This document shows, piece after piece, positions 40,159 through 50,962 of a stretch of DNA of 64,000 nucleotides (positions within the stretch are counted from its first letter, which is position 1; each line of letters starts with the position of its first letter). Position numbers and translations under genes: made by a program. Location of the stretch: NCBI RefSeq assembly GCF_002095385.1, contig NZ_MIPP01000011.1, positions 20,799-84,798 of the forward strand, given 5' to 3'. Origin of the DNA: Pantoea eucrina. GTDB lineage: Bacteria; Pseudomonadota; Gammaproteobacteria; Enterobacterales; Enterobacteriaceae. The notes beneath the pieces are model-generated. The model was given only the letters and a program-made list of their open reading frames with translations. It did not search any database and was not told the origin of the DNA.

Positions 40159-40260
40159 GATCATTCCTTAATGGCATAGTCCGGATGATTTTAATTCATT
40201 TCTTTCACGGTTAGCGGCAGATTTATACTGCGTTTCTCACATTCCTTACCGGAGATCGCC

Positions 40261-40682
40261 ATGCTGCCGCCATTAATCCGCGCCCCCGTCTGTTACAACA
40301 TCTGATACTGCCGCTGCAGCTGCTGCTTTATATCGGGCTATTCAGCGTCTGCGATCTTCTGGTGCGCTGGCTGCACCTGCCGCTACCGGCAAATGTACTC
40401 GGCATGGTTATGCTGCTGTTATTGATTGTTTTGCGCGTATTGCCGCTGGGCTGGGTCCGGGCCGGGGCAAACTGGCTGCTGGCTGAAATGCTGCTGTTTT
40501 TTATTCCGGCAGTGGTGGCGGTGGTCAATTACAGCGATCTGCTGCGCAGTGAGGGATGGCGTATTTTTATCGTGATTGCGATCAGCACGCTGCTGGTGCT
40601 GGCGGTCACATCGCTGGTGGTTGATCGCCTCTACCGGTTTGAAATGGCGCGTGCGGCACGCAGGCAGGATATCCATGAGTAA
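40261..40682 (+). CDS. CidA/LrgA-family holin-like protein (frame broken near start)
   Basis: Small membrane protein of the CidA/LrgA family, linked elsewhere to murein hydrolase export control and pyruvate/by-product transport. The ATG at 40261 after CCGGAGATCGCC reads MLPPLIRAP and then runs into a stop, while the family sequence LLQHLILPLQLLLYIGLF, LPLPANVLGMVMLLLLIVL and FFIPAVVAVVNY lies one frame over. A sixth C in the run CGCGCCCCCGTCTG (about 40283-40289) joins them and gives 140 residues. Probably a base-calling error. Overlaps the lrgB-like gene by 8 bp. Confidence 0.82.
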
Positions 40683-41370
40683 CGCCATCATCAGTCTGCT
40701 CTGTCTGGCACTCACCCTGCTGGTCTATTACCTCAACAAGCGTCTCTACCGGCGCTGGCGGCGGCTGATGCTGATGCCGCTGGTGCTGACGCCGCTGATA
40801 CTGGTCGGGCTGCTGCTTATTACGCATGTCAGCTGGCAAAACTATATTGCGGAGAGTCACTGGCTGCTCTGGCTGCTGGGACCCGCCACGCTGGCGTTTG
40901 CCGTGCCGGTGTATGAAAACATGGCGCTCATCCGGCGTCACTGGCTGTCGCTGAGTGCGGGGGTTCTGTGCGCTACCACGGTTGCCGTGTGTAGCTCAGT
41001 CTGGCTGGCGCGATTACTGGCGCTGCCGGAGAGTATTCAGCGTAGTCTGGCCGTGCGTTCAATCACCACGCCATTTGCGCTGGCCGCCGCCGGTCCGATG
41101 GGCGGACAGCCCGATCTGGTCGCGCTGTTTGTGGTGATCACAGGCGTGTTTGGCATGGCGGCAGGGGATATTCTTTTTCTGCGCATCGCGATAAAACAGG
41201 GGGTGGCGAAAGGCGCCGGGCTGGGTGCTGCCTCTCACGGTGCCGGAACTGCGCGCGCCTATCAGATTGGTCAGCAGGAGGGGGTGGTATCCAGCCTGGT
41301 GATGATGCTTTCGGGCGTCGTCACGGTTCTGCTGGCGCCGCTTCTGAGCCATCTGCTGTGGCACGCATGA
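40675..41370 (+). CDS. LrgB/CidB-family membrane protein
   Basis: Partner of the upstream CidA/LrgA-like protein. 231 residues, same as E. coli YohK. About eight membrane segments; family motifs VYENMALIRRHWLSL, RSITTPFALAAAGPMGGQP and GLGAASHGAGTARAYQIGQQEG. The ATG at 40675 has AGGAT upstream and overlaps the preceding gene by 8 bp. Under control of the divergent LysR gene by context. Confidence 0.92.
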   Translation: MSNAIISLLCLALTLLVYYLNKRLYRRWRRLMLMPLVLTPLILVGLLLITHVSWQNYIAESHWLLWLLGPATLAFAVPVYENMALIRRHWLSLSAGVLCATTVAVCSSVWLARLLALPESIQRSLAVRSITTPFALAAAGPMGGQPDLVALFVVITGVFGMAAGDILFLRIAIKQGVAKGAGLGAASHGAGTARAYQIGQQEGVVSSLVMMLSGVVTVLLAPLLSHLLWHA

Positions 41371-41500
41371 CACGTTTATCGATAAATCGTTCCCATTGTA
41401 ATTTAATTTTACGTAAAGGTTTCCAATAAAAGTTGTGTCTGACGACTATGCTAACTACTCTTTGCGCCGACTTATTTTTTACTTCATGGAGTGGATTAGC

Positions 41501-42046
41501 ATGATCAAGCAACTTGTTACCGGAAGCGTTTTGGGCCTTGCACTGCTGAGCGGTAGCGTACAGGCGATTGAGGGCAGTGTTGACGTGGGTGAGCACAGCA
41601 CCAACCTGAACCTTGGCCTCGGTACTACCTCTCCGGGTCTGTTTCTGAAAGGTAACTGGCTGCGCAGCGACCATGACGGCAGCACCTACGGTGCAGGTCT
41701 GGGCTATAACATCGATGTTGGCGATCTGCGCGTCGCGCCGACGGCAAAAGCGCTGTTTACGCACCCGGAAGATGGCCGTGATGGCTTCACCATCGCCGTG
41801 GGTGCAGGTGCACAGTACAGCTTCAACAGCATGTGGGGCCTGTATGGTGAATATTACTATGCGCCAGAGGCGTTTTCCGATCGTCTGGACAGCTATCAGG
41901 AAGCGTCAGGCGGCCTGAGCTTTACGCCAGTTTCACTGCTGAACCTGCGCGTGGGTTACCAGTATATCGAGCTGAACAATAAAGGCAGCCGCAAAGATAA
42001 CGTGCTGGTAGATGGCCCATACGTAGGTGCCTCACTCCGCTTCTGA
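41501..42046 (+). CDS. yfaZ: YfaZ-family outer-membrane protein
   Basis: Predicted outer-membrane beta-barrel of unknown function. The ATG at 41501 starts a signal peptide MIKQLVTGSVLGLALLSGS cut after VQA. 181 residues (E. coli YfaZ about 180), with alternating barrel strands, TSPGLFLKGNWLRSDHDGS, YGAGLGYNIDVGDLRVAP and a C-terminal phenylalanine (PYVGASLRF). A palindromic repeat follows. Confidence 0.88.
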   Translation: MIKQLVTGSVLGLALLSGSVQAIEGSVDVGEHSTNLNLGLGTTSPGLFLKGNWLRSDHDGSTYGAGLGYNIDVGDLRVAPTAKALFTHPEDGRDGFTIAVGAGAQYSFNSMWGLYGEYYYAPEAFSDRLDSYQEASGGLSFTPVSLLNLRVGYQYIELNNKGSRKDNVLVDGPYVGASLRF

Positions 42047-42060
42047 TCTGCCGCTGCAAA

Positions 42061-42211
42061 CCAGGGGCGCATAAATGCGCCCCCTACATCACCTCGCAGG
42101 GGCGCCATTAATGGCGCCCTGGTTGATATCCGCCCCGGTTCCGATGACATCATTAATGACGCCCTGGTCGATTCCCGCACCGGATCCGATGACGCCATTT
42201 ATAGCGCCCCT
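42061..42211. repeat. Palindromic intergenic repeat between yfaZ and actP
   Basis: Begins with the same GGGGCGCATAAATGCGCCCC palindrome and CTACATC linker as the array at 3.1 kb, then GGGGCGCCATTAATGGCGCC, then a degenerate second half with CACCGGATCCGATGACGCC. It fills the gap between convergent yfaZ and actP. Confidence 0.82.
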
Positions 42212-42233
42212 GTCGAACCCGGTGCGGCTGCGA

Positions 42234-43886
42234 TCAGTGCGATTTCCCCTGTGAAATACCGATACCGGTTTGCGAACGAATAAACTGTCCGCGGAACCGT
42301 GCGCGCTCCTGTGCACCCTGAGCGGAGTGATCGGTGATGGAAAAGAACCAGGTGCAGACAAAAGCGACCAGCATGGAGAACAGCGCCGGGTACTCGTAAG
42401 GATAGACCGGGGTAGCGTGACCCAGCACCTGAACCCAGACGGTAGGGCCCAGAATCATCAGCACCACCGCCGTCAGCAGTCCCAGCCAGCCGCCCACCAT
42501 CGCGCCGCGTGTGGTGAGCTTCGACCAGTACATGGAGAGCAAAATAATCGGGAAATTGCAGCTGGCTGCAATAGAGAAGGCCAGACCGACCATAAAGGCG
42601 ATGTTCTGCTTCTCAAACAGGATCCCCAGCGCAATGGCAACCACACCCAGCACCAGCACGGTAATTTTAGAGACGCGCAGCTCTTCACGCTCCGTTGCCT
42701 GACCTTTGCGGATCACGCTGGCGTAGAGATCGTGCGACACTGCCGACGCGCCCGCCAGCGTCAGCCCGGCGACAACGGCCAGAATCGTGGCGAAAGCCAC
42801 CGCCGAGATAAAGCCGAGGAACAGGCTGCCGCCTACCGCATTCGATAGATGCACCGCTGCCATATTGGTGCCGCCAATCAGGGCGCCGCTGGCGTCTTTA
42901 AACAGCGGGTTTGCACCCACCAGCAGAATCGCACCAAAGCCGATAATAAAGGTCAGGAAATAGAAGTAACCCATAAAGCCGGTGGCCCAGAACACGCTTT
43001 TACGCGCCTCGCGCGCATCCGCCACGGTAAAGAAGCGCATCAGAATGTGTGGCAGTCCCGCTGTACCAAACATCAGCCCCAGCCCCAGCGACAGGGCGGA
43101 GATAGGATCTTTCACCAGTCCGCCGGGCTGCATAATCGCCGCGCCTTTAGGATGGACCGCCATCGCCTCCGTAAACAGCGTGTTAAAGCTGAAACCGGTA
43201 GCTTTCATTACCATAATCGCCATGAAGCTGGCACCAAACAGCAGCAGCACCGCTTTGATGATCTGCACCCAGGTGGTCGCGAGCATGCCGCCGAACAGAA
43301 CATAGAGCACCATCAGAATGCCAACCAGTACCACGGCGATATGATAATCAAGGCCGAACAGCAGCTGGATAAGCTTGCCGGCCCCCACCATCTGCGCAAT
43401 CAGATAGAGCGCAACCACCACCAGCGAACCGCAGGCAGAGAGGGTGCGGATCGGCTTCTGCTGCAGCCGGTAGGAGGCCACATCGGCAAAGGTATAGCGT
43501 CCAAGATTGCGCAACCGCTCAGCGATCAGAAACAGGATCATCGGCCAGCCGACCAGAAAGCCGAGCGAATAGATCAGCCCGTCATAGCCCGAGGTATAGA
43601 CCAGCGCCGAGATACCGAGAAATGAGGCGGCGGACATAAAATCGCCCGCCATCGCCAGGCCATTCTGGAAGCCGGTAATATTGCCGCCTGCGGTGTAGTA
43701 GTCGCTGCGTGAGCGGGTGCGCTTTGATGCCCACCAGGTAATACCCAGCGTGAACGCGACAAACACCACAAACATGATTATCGCTTCATAGTTGGTCGCC
43801 TGCTGCTGGACGTCGCCGGTCAGCGCATCGGCCGCCAGTACGCCCGCTGGCGCCAGCGCCAGCAGAATCGGGAGCGCGCGCTTCAT
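42234..43886 (-). CDS. actP: Cation/acetate symporter ActP
   Basis: Sodium:solute symporter that scavenges acetate and glycolate. 550 residues (E. coli 549). Cleavable N-terminal signal-like segment ([20 protein letters not shown]), then about thirteen membrane helices; TYWASKR-like [55 protein letters not shown] and [10 protein letters not shown] are family marks. Start overlaps the yjcH stop by 4 bp (ATGA). Third gene of acs-yjcH-actP. Confidence 0.96.
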   Translation of the reverse strand: MKRALPILLALAPAGVLAADALTGDVQQQATNYEAIIMFVVFVAFTLGITWWASKRTRSRSDYYTAGGNITGFQNGLAMAGDFMSAASFLGISALVYTSGYDGLIYSLGFLVGWPMILFLIAERLRNLGRYTFADVASYRLQQKPIRTLSACGSLVVVALYLIAQMVGAGKLIQLLFGLDYHIAVVLVGILMVLYVLFGGMLATTWVQIIKAVLLLFGASFMAIMVMKATGFSFNTLFTEAMAVHPKGAAIMQPGGLVKDPISALSLGLGLMFGTAGLPHILMRFFTVADAREARKSVFWATGFMGYFYFLTFIIGFGAILLVGANPLFKDASGALIGGTNMAAVHLSNAVGGSLFLGFISAVAFATILAVVAGLTLAGASAVSHDLYASVIRKGQATEREELRVSKITVLVLGVVAIALGILFEKQNIAFMVGLAFSIAASCNFPIILLSMYWSKLTTRGAMVGGWLGLLTAVVLMILGPTVWVQVLGHATPVYPYEYPALFSMLVAFVCTWFFSITDHSAQGAQERARFRGQFIRSQTGIGISQGKSH

Positions 43887-44212
43887 GATTTTACCTCGCT
43901 GACGATCTGTTTAGTCAGGCGATCAAACTCGCCATTGGCGCGCCAGACATAGACGCCGGTAAGCAGGAAAGAGACCACAATCAGTCCCACGCCAATCGGA
44001 ATACCGCGCGTCACATTGGTACCGGCATGCAGCGGCGTGCCGAGCCAGCCGGGCGCAAACGCGATCAGCAGGATAAACCCGACATACAGGACCAGCATAA
44101 TAATGCTCAGCAGCAGCGCAAAAGACTGGCGCTTATGGACCAGCTCCTGAAAACGGGGGTTATTTTCTATTTGTTGCCAGACGGCTTCCTGTTGATTCAG
44201 GGTGTCATTCAT
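43883..44212 (-). CDS. yjcH: DUF485 membrane protein YjcH
   Basis: Small two-helix inner-membrane protein always paired with ActP; function unknown, probably helps the symporter. 109 residues from the ATG at 44212 with GGAG 8 bp upstream; a GTG one codon earlier is also in frame. Matches E. coli YjcH ([19 protein letters not shown] then APGWLGTPL, and [10 protein letters not shown]). Confidence 0.93.
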   Translation of the reverse strand: MNDTLNQQEAVWQQIENNPRFQELVHKRQSFALLLSIIMLVLYVGFILLIAFAPGWLGTPLHAGTNVTRGIPIGVGLIVVSFLLTGVYVWRANGEFDRLTKQIVSEVKS

Positions 44213-44385
44213 CACAGTTTCTCCAGAGGCAAAGCAGACGGAAATCTCACATTAATGTGATTTAACGGATTGAATATTCTGGTTATCAGGGTTGTGCGAT
44301 GGTGAACAGCATACGGCGTAAGGTGAACTAACGGAGAGAAGCCTGCCGGGGACAGGCTGATGCTCTCCGCTGATAAGGGCAATGA

Positions 44386-46341
44386 TTACGGCATGGCGAT
44401 CGACTGCTTCTCCTCCAGTAATTTCTCTACTACACCTGGATCGGCCAGCGTAGAGGTATCGCCAAAGTTGCTGGTATCGCCCGCTGCAATTTTGCGCAGA
44501 ATACGCCGCATAATTTTACCGGAGCGGGTTTTCGGCAGCGAGTCGGTCCAGTGCAGCACGTCCGGCGTGGCGATAGGGCCGATCTCTTTGCGTACCCAGT
44601 TGCGCACTTCCGTATACAGCTCCGCTGACGGCTCTTCGCCCTGATTCAGGGTGATATAGGCGTAAATAGCCTGCCCTTTAATGCTGTGCGGAATACCGAC
44701 CACGGCCGCTTCAGCAATTTTCGGATGTGAAACCAGCGCGGACTCAATCTCTGCCGTGCCCAGACGATGTCCGGAAACGTTCAGGACATCATCCACGCGT
44801 CCGGTGATCCAGTAGTAGCCATCTTCATCGCGCCGCGCGCCGTCACCGCTGAAGTAGCGATGCTTAAACGTGGAGAAGTAGGTCTGTTCAAAGCGTTCAT
44901 GATCGCCAAACAGCGTGCGCGCCTGACCAGGCCAGGAGTCATTAATAACCAGGTTACCCTCGGTTGCGCCCTCAAGCTGATTGCCTTCGTTGTCCACCAG
45001 CGCCGGCTGTACGCCAAAGAAGGGTTTGGTGGCCGAGCCCGCTTTCAGCTCGGTTGCGCCCGGCAGCGGCGTGATCATAAAGCCGCCGGTTTCAGTCTGC
45101 CACCAGGTATCGACGATGGGACAGCGGCTGTCGCCAATCTTTTTGTAATACCACTCCCAGGCTTCCGGATTGATCGGTTCACCCACGGAGCCCATGATGC
45201 GCAGGCTGCTGCGTCGGGTGCCTTCAATCGCCCGATCGCCTTCCGCCATCAGCGCGCGAATCGCGGTGGGCGCCGTGTAGAGCAGGGTAACGTTATGCTT
45301 GTCGACGACTTCCGCCATCCGGCTCGGCTTCGGCCAGTTGGGCACCCCTTCAAACATCAGCGTGGTTGCGCCACAGGCCAGCGGCCCGTAGAGCAGATAG
45401 CTGTGACCGGTGATCCAGCCGACGTCTGCGGTGCACCAGTAAACGTCGTCGTCATGGTAATCAAAGACATATTTAAAGGTGCTGGCCGCATAGACCAGAT
45501 AGCCGCCGGTGGTATGCAATACGCCTTTTGGCTTGCCGGTCGAACCGGAGGTGTACAGAATAAACAGCGGGTGTTCCGCTTCAACCGCCACCGCTTCGTG
45601 CTCTGCGCTGGCCTGGCTGACGAGATCGTGCCACCAGAGATCGCGTCCCTCATGCCACTCCGTGGTTTTTCCGGTGCGCTTAAATACGATTACCTGCTTC
45701 ACGCTGGTCACCAGCGGATTTGCCAGCGCGTCATCAACATTCTTTTTCAGCGGAATGGCACGTCCGGCGCGGATACCCTCATCCGCCGTGATCACCAGCT
45801 TCGCATTGCTGTCGACCACGCGTCCCGCCACGGCTTCCGGCGAAAAGCCGCCAAAAATCACTGAATGCACGGCACCAATGCGCGCGCAGGCCAGCATGGC
45901 GACAGCGGCCTCCGGCACCATCGGCATATAAATGGCCACCACGTCGCCTTTTTTAATCTCAAGCTGCGTTAATACATTTGCCATGCGGCAGACGTCAGCG
46001 TGCAGCTCCCGGAAAGTCAGCGTTTTACTTTCACTGGCGTCATCCCCTTCCCAGATAATGGCCGGGCGATCGCCCCGCGTCGCCAGATGGCGATCCAGGC
46101 AGTTAGCCGCAAGATTCAGCGTGCCATCTTCATACCAGCGAATAGAGATATTGCCCGGCGCAAACGAGGTATTTTTCACCGTGCTGTAAGGCGTGATCCA
46201 GTCGAGAATCTTTCCCTGCTCACCCCAGAAGGCGTCAGGATCGTCCACGGACTGCTGATAGCGCGCCGCATACTCGTCGGCATTAATCAGGGCGTTTGCT
46301 GCAATGGCAGCGGGTACAGGATGCTTGTGAATTTGGCTCAT
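44386..46341 (-). CDS. acs: Acetyl-CoA synthetase Acs
   Basis: AMP-forming enzyme that activates acetate to acetyl-CoA at low acetate. 651 residues (E. coli 652). ATP-binding loop [45 protein letters not shown], and the regulatory lysine Lys609 in [13 protein letters not shown], the site of acetylation and CobB deacetylation in relatives. First gene of the acs-yjcH-actP operon; in E. coli induced by CRP in the acetate switch. Confidence 0.97.
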   Translation of the reverse strand: MSQIHKHPVPAAIAANALINADEYAARYQQSVDDPDAFWGEQGKILDWITPYSTVKNTSFAPGNISIRWYEDGTLNLAANCLDRHLATRGDRPAIIWEGDDASESKTLTFRELHADVCRMANVLTQLEIKKGDVVAIYMPMVPEAAVAMLACARIGAVHSVIFGGFSPEAVAGRVVDSNAKLVITADEGIRAGRAIPLKKNVDDALANPLVTSVKQVIVFKRTGKTTEWHEGRDLWWHDLVSQASAEHEAVAVEAEHPLFILYTSGSTGKPKGVLHTTGGYLVYAASTFKYVFDYHDDDVYWCTADVGWITGHSYLLYGPLACGATTLMFEGVPNWPKPSRMAEVVDKHNVTLLYTAPTAIRALMAEGDRAIEGTRRSSLRIMGSVGEPINPEAWEWYYKKIGDSRCPIVDTWWQTETGGFMITPLPGATELKAGSATKPFFGVQPALVDNEGNQLEGATEGNLVINDSWPGQARTLFGDHERFEQTYFSTFKHRYFSGDGARRDEDGYYWITGRVDDVLNVSGHRLGTAEIESALVSHPKIAEAAVVGIPHSIKGQAIYAYITLNQGEEPSAELYTEVRNWVRKEIGPIATPDVLHWTDSLPKTRSGKIMRRILRKIAAGDTSNFGDTSTLADPGVVEKLLEEKQSIAMP

Positions 46342-46920
46342 GGCTGACCTCCTTGAAGATGTTAATCATATGTCAATCAAAGGTTAATTGAAGAGGGGGC
46401 AGGGGCTTTGTTTCGGTTTTGCAGTCTGGATCACGGCCTGCCGGCATGCGCTAAAGCGCGCAAAAACGGCGCTTTTTGCGGCAAAAAAGCAGCGTGCTGA
46501 AAGCGGCTGTCAGCAGGCAACAGAGGGTTTTGTGATTAAATGTTAAGCAAACGCGCCGGGCGATAAAATCGTCAGATCTGAATAGCTATGCGGAAAATTA
46601 TCGAATTAACGCTTTTCATAACAGCGGGTTATAGCCACAGGATAACAGCAGCATTTTATGCTACTGAGCTGCGCACGATTTAAGCTATCGCGCCGGGGGT
46701 TGCATTTACCGTAGTGAAAATGGTACTTATCTGGCCGCTGTTCAGCAGGTATCAACTCAGGCTGTATCCTTGCGCTGGCGCAAACCGCCGGCAGAACAAA
46801 GCGGAATACAGCCCATTATAACCCTCTATTTTATCGGGCTTTTGCTCACTTCCCTGTGTGTACCATCTCCTGCACCTTCGCAGCAGAGCAAAGGGGTTTT
46901 AACTGAGGAAATAACGCGTT
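46342..46920. other. Regulatory region between divergent acs and gltP
   Basis: About 580 bp holding the two divergent promoters and no gene I can support. A half CRP-like motif TGTGATTAAATGTTAA is at 46531-46546, too weak to call. Hairpin-forming GC-rich words (GCGCTAAAGCGC) occur near 46450. GAGGTCAGCC before the acs start is its ribosome site region. Confidence 0.5.
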
Positions 46921-48222
46921 ATGAAAGGTTTTAAACTCACCCTCGCCTGGCAGATCCTGATTGCCCTGATCCTCGGCATTATCGCAGGAACCGTGCTGCA
47001 TAATCAGCCAGACGATCGTGAATGGTTAATCACCAATATTCTTACTCCTGCCGGTGATATCTTCATTCATCTGATCAAGATGATTGTGGTGCCGATTGTT
47101 ATTTCCTCGCTGATTGTTGGCATTGCCGGCGTCGGGGACGCGAAAAAACTCGGGCGTATCGGGGTGAAAACCATTATCTATTTTGAAGTGATCACCACCA
47201 TTGCCATTGTGGTCGGCATCACGCTGGCTAACGTATTCCAACCCGGCAGCGGCATTGATATGTCAACGCTGGCAACGGTGGACATCTCTAAATATGAAGC
47301 TACCACCGAAGCGGTTCAGGGCGCTCCTCATGGCCTGGTCAGTACCATCCTGTCACTGATCCCGCAGAACATCTTCGCCTCGCTGGTCAAAGGCGATATG
47401 TTGCCGATTATTTTCTTCTCAGTGCTGTTCGGCCTGGGTCTGTCGGCGCTGCCGTCGGAACATCGCGATCCGCTGGTCGGCCTGTTCCGCTCGGTATCAG
47501 AAACCATGTTCAAAGTGACTCATATGATCATGCGGTATGCGCCGGTGGGCGTATTTGCACTGATTGCGGTGACCATTGCGAACTTCGGTTTTGCATCGCT
47601 CTACCCGCTGGCGAAACTGGTACTGCTGGTTTATGCCGCCATCCTGTTTTTCGCCTTTGTCGTGCTCGGTGCGGTCGCGCGCTTCTGCAAGCTGCGTATT
47701 ACGACCCTGATGCGTATTCTGAAGGATGAGCTGATTCTGGCTTACTCTACCTCCAGTTCAGAGACGGTGCTGCCACGCATTATGCAGAAGATGGAGGCGT
47801 ATGGTGCGCCGAAAGCGATCACCAGCTTTGTGGTGCCTACCGGCTACTCCTTCAACCTGGATGGCTCTACGCTCTATCAGAGTATTGCCGCCATCTTTAT
47901 TGCCCAGCTTTACGGCATTGACCTGTCGCTGACCGATGAGATCATCCTGGTGCTGACGCTGATGGTAACCTCAAAAGGGATTGCCGGTGTTCCGGGCGTC
48001 TCCTTCGTGGTGCTGCTGGCGACGCTGGGCAGTGTGGGGATCCCGCTTGAAGGGCTGGCGTTTATCGCAGGCGTTGACCGCATCATGGATATGGCGCGTA
48101 CGGCGCTGAACGTGGTGGGAAATGCGCTCGCTGTGCTGGTCATTGCACGCTGGGAAAATCAGTTTGATGCTAAGCAGGCCGCCGCCTACGAGCTGCAGCT
48201 GCGTATGCAAAGCGCCACCTGA
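46921..48222 (+). CDS. gltP: Glutamate/aspartate:proton symporter GltP
   Basis: Dicarboxylate/amino-acid:cation symporter family member importing glutamate and aspartate with protons. 433 residues (E. coli 437). Eight membrane helices plus two re-entrant loops; family marks STSSSETVLPRIMQKME, TGYSFNLDGSTLYQS, and VTSKGIAGVPGVSFVVL. AGGAAATAACGCGTT precedes the ATG. A strong terminator follows. Confidence 0.94.
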   Translation: MKGFKLTLAWQILIALILGIIAGTVLHNQPDDREWLITNILTPAGDIFIHLIKMIVVPIVISSLIVGIAGVGDAKKLGRIGVKTIIYFEVITTIAIVVGITLANVFQPGSGIDMSTLATVDISKYEATTEAVQGAPHGLVSTILSLIPQNIFASLVKGDMLPIIFFSVLFGLGLSALPSEHRDPLVGLFRSVSETMFKVTHMIMRYAPVGVFALIAVTIANFGFASLYPLAKLVLLVYAAILFFAFVVLGAVARFCKLRITTLMRILKDELILAYSTSSSETVLPRIMQKMEAYGAPKAITSFVVPTGYSFNLDGSTLYQSIAAIFIAQLYGIDLSLTDEIILVLTLMVTSKGIAGVPGVSFVVLLATLGSVGIPLEGLAFIAGVDRIMDMARTALNVVGNALAVLVIARWENQFDAKQAAAYELQLRMQSAT

Positions 48223-48242
48223 TCCGCTACTAAGCAGAACAA

Positions 48243-48266
48243 AACCCGCCGCTGGCGGGTTTTTTT
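48243..48266 (+). terminator. Intrinsic terminator after gltP
   Basis: AACCCGCC and GGCGGGTT form an 8-bp stem with a GCT loop followed by TTTTT. Confidence 0.92.
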
Positions 48267-48371
48267 ATGCCTGCAGTAAAAATAAAAAAATTCTGCGCCG
48301 CTGCACATGAATTAACAATTCTTTGTGATATAAGTTTTTCAGAATAAATTATTCATTTGCAGGAGCGTATT

Positions 48372-49283
48372 ATGACCCTTGATCTCAACAAGATGATCAC
48401 CGAGAGCCGCAATCCGGCCAGCCAGAATATTGACGAGCTCAGCACGGAAGCGATGCTGCGCGTCATTAATGACGAAGATAAAAAAGTGGCGCTGGCGGTA
48501 GAGGCGATTGTGCCGCAGATCGCACAGGTTACGGAGGCGATTGCGCACGCCTTTAGCCAGGGCGGGCGACTGATTTACTGCGGCGCCGGTACCTCTGGCC
48601 GGCTCGGTATCCTGGATGCCAGTGAGTGCCCGCCTACTTTTGGTACGCCGCGCGGTCAGGTGGTGGGGCTGATTGCCGGCGGGCATACGGCGATCCTGCA
48701 GGCGGTTGAGAACGCGGAAGATAACGCCGGACAGGGCGCACAGGATCTGGCGGATATCGGTTTCAGCCCCCGGGACGTGCTGGTCGGAATTGCAGCCAGC
48801 GGCCGCACCCCCTATGTGCTGGGCGCGCTCGCTTACGCACGCGAACAGGGCGCGTTTACCGCCGCGCTGACCTGCAATCCCGACAGCGCGATGGCGCAGG
48901 CGGCTGATGTCGCGCTGACGCCGGTTGTGGGGCCGGAGATCGTCACCGGATCGTCGCGCATGAAGGCGGGCACGGCACAGAAGCTGGTGCTGAATATGCT
49001 GAGCACCGGCGCGATGATCCGCAGCGGCAAGGTGTATGGCAACCTGATGGTAGATGTGGAAGCCACCAACCAGAAACTGGTTCAGCGCCAGATAAACATC
49101 GTTAAGCAGGCCACTGAATGCGATGACGCCACGGCTCAGCAGGCGCTGACGGCGTGCGGCGGCCACTGCAAAACCGCTATCGTCATGGTGCTGGCGGGCC
49201 TGACGGCGGAAGAGGCGCGCGCGCTGCTGGATCAGAACCGCGGGTTTATCCGCGCCGCATTACGTGACTCAGGAGTACGCTGA
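48372..49283 (+). CDS. murQ: N-acetylmuramic acid 6-phosphate etherase MurQ
   Basis: Cleaves the lactyl ether of MurNAc-6-phosphate to GlcNAc-6-phosphate and D-lactate in cell-wall recycling. The ATG at 48372 with CAGGAG upstream gives 303 residues (E. coli 298). SIS-domain marks: [20 protein letters not shown] with catalytic glutamate, [15 protein letters not shown] and [17 protein letters not shown]. The final base of its stop is the first base of the murP start. The usual divergent regulator murR is not upstream; gltP is there instead. Confidence 0.96.
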   Translation: MTLDLNKMITESRNPASQNIDELSTEAMLRVINDEDKKVALAVEAIVPQIAQVTEAIAHAFSQGGRLIYCGAGTSGRLGILDASECPPTFGTPRGQVVGLIAGGHTAILQAVENAEDNAGQGAQDLADIGFSPRDVLVGIAASGRTPYVLGALAYAREQGAFTAALTCNPDSAMAQAADVALTPVVGPEIVTGSSRMKAGTAQKLVLNMLSTGAMIRSGKVYGNLMVDVEATNQKLVQRQINIVKQATECDDATAQQALTACGGHCKTAIVMVLAGLTAEEARALLDQNRGFIRAALRDSGVR

Positions 49284-50715
49284 TGGCCGCAATCACTGAA
49301 ACGCTGCTGCGCGATATTCTGCGGGCCGTGGACGGGCCGGGTAACGTAGTGATGTGCGGCAATTGCATGACCCGCCTGCGCCTGACGCTGGTGAACGCTG
49401 CGCTGGCGGATAGCCCGCAGCTGAAACAGCTGCCGGGCGTACTGGGCGTGATTGTCAGCGACGCCCAGCTGCAGATTGTTCTGGGGCCGGGCAAGGCGCA
49501 AACCGCGGCGGAAAAGATGCAGCTATTGCTCAATGACGGCACGCCGGCGCAGGATCTGCAGGCGATAGCCCAGGCGCAAAAGCAGCAGTTAAAAGCGAAA
49601 CAGAGCAGTGCGCTGCACCGATTCCTCGCCTGCTTTGCCACCATCTTTACGCCGCTTATTCCGGGATTTATCGGAGCTGGCCTGCTGCTCGGTTTTGCCA
49701 CCCTGACCGAGCAGCTGTTTCACCTTAATCAGCCGGGTGAGCACGCCCCGTGGCTGCTGGCGACCGTGGCCTACATGAAAGTGTTTGGCAAAGGACTGTT
49801 TACCTTTCTCAGCATTCTGATTGGCTATAACGCGCAGAAAGCGTTTGGCGGCACCGGCGTCAACGGCGCGATTATCGCCTCGCTGTTTGTGCTTGGCTAC
49901 AGCCCGGAAGCCACCGTCGGGTACTACAGCGGGATGGAGAACTTTTTCGGGCTGACGATCGATCCGCGCGGCAACATTATCGGCGTGCTGCTGGCCGCGA
50001 TATTTGGTGCCTGGACAGAGAAGCAGCTGCGTAAAATCATTCCCGATAACCTGGATATGATCCTCACCTCGCTGCTGACGCTGCTTATTACCGGCGCCGT
50101 GACGTTTCTGCTCATTATGCCGGTGGGGGGGAGCTGTTTAAAGGAATGTCGTGGCTGTTTATTCACCTCAATAACAATCCGTTTGGCTGTGCCATTCTGG
50201 CCGGGCTGTTTTTAATTGCGGTGATGTTTGGTATCCATCAGGGCTTTATTCCGGTCTATTTCGCGCTGATGGAGACGCAGGGCTTTAATTCGCTGTTTCC
50301 CATACTGGCTATGGCGGGAGCGGGGCAGGTCGGTGCCTCGCTGGCGCTGTGGTGCAAAGCCGGAAAAGCGTCGCTGCTGCGCAGCCAGATCAAAGGAGCC
50401 ATTGTGCCGGGGCTGCTGGGCGTGGGGGAACCGCTGATTTACGGGGTCACGCTACCGCGCCTCAAGCCTTTTATCACCGCCTGCTGCGGGGGTGCACTGG
50501 GCGGCTTCTTTATCGGTCTGGTGGCCTGGCTCGGCCTGCCGGTGGGGATGAATACGGTGTTTGGCCCCTCCGGCCTGGTGACGCTGCCGCTGATGACGTC
50601 AGCACAGGGCATTTTTGCCGGCATGGCGGTCTATCTTGCCGGTCTGCTGGTCGCCTGGACGGGCGGGTTTCTCTTCACCTGGTGGTGGGGCATGAAAAAT
50701 ATCGATTTGGGTTAA
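49283..50715 (+). CDS. murP: MurNAc-specific PTS transporter MurP, EIIBC (frame broken)
   Basis: Imports and phosphorylates N-acetylmuramic acid; needs the glucose EIIA because it lacks its own. EIIB domain at residues 1-95 with the phosphocysteine in [17 protein letters not shown] from about 110 ([36 protein letters not shown], then [18 protein letters not shown]). The first frame ends wrongly after LIMPVGG; the second continues [19 protein letters not shown]. The break is a run of seven G at about 50124-50131 where eight are needed. Restored length 477 residues (E. coli 474). Probably a base-calling error. Confidence 0.9.
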
Positions 50716-50890
50716 CGCCCGCTGCGGGCGCTGCTGCGCCCGTAAATATTTACCGTTTCCTCCATTCTGGCTAAATAATGGTGTGAGCCGCAACGCATAA
50801 TCCTGTTTTCATCTTTCAGTTTTTACTCTTCAATACAGTTATTTATAAAAATTGCTCTTTTTTAGCAGCAAGAAATAAATCATCAGCGCT

Positions 50891-50917
50891 TAAGTCGTTC
50901 CGCTAATCAGCCGATAG
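50891..50917 (+). promoter_or_regulatory. Sigma-28 (FliA) promoter before the Aer-like gene
   Basis: TAAGTCGT, 11 bp, then GCCGATAG: the -10 part matches GCCGATAA in 7 of 8 positions, the -35 part (TAAAGTTT) in 4 of 8, with exact N11 spacing, 46 bp before the start codon. Confidence 0.7.
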
Positions 50918-50962
50918 ATCCGGAATAATGTTTATCAGCCTGAATTGACCAGGGATCTCTGT

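Noticed and set aside
46531..46546. CRP site for acs
   Set aside because: Only the TGTGA half is good; the other half does not match well enough.
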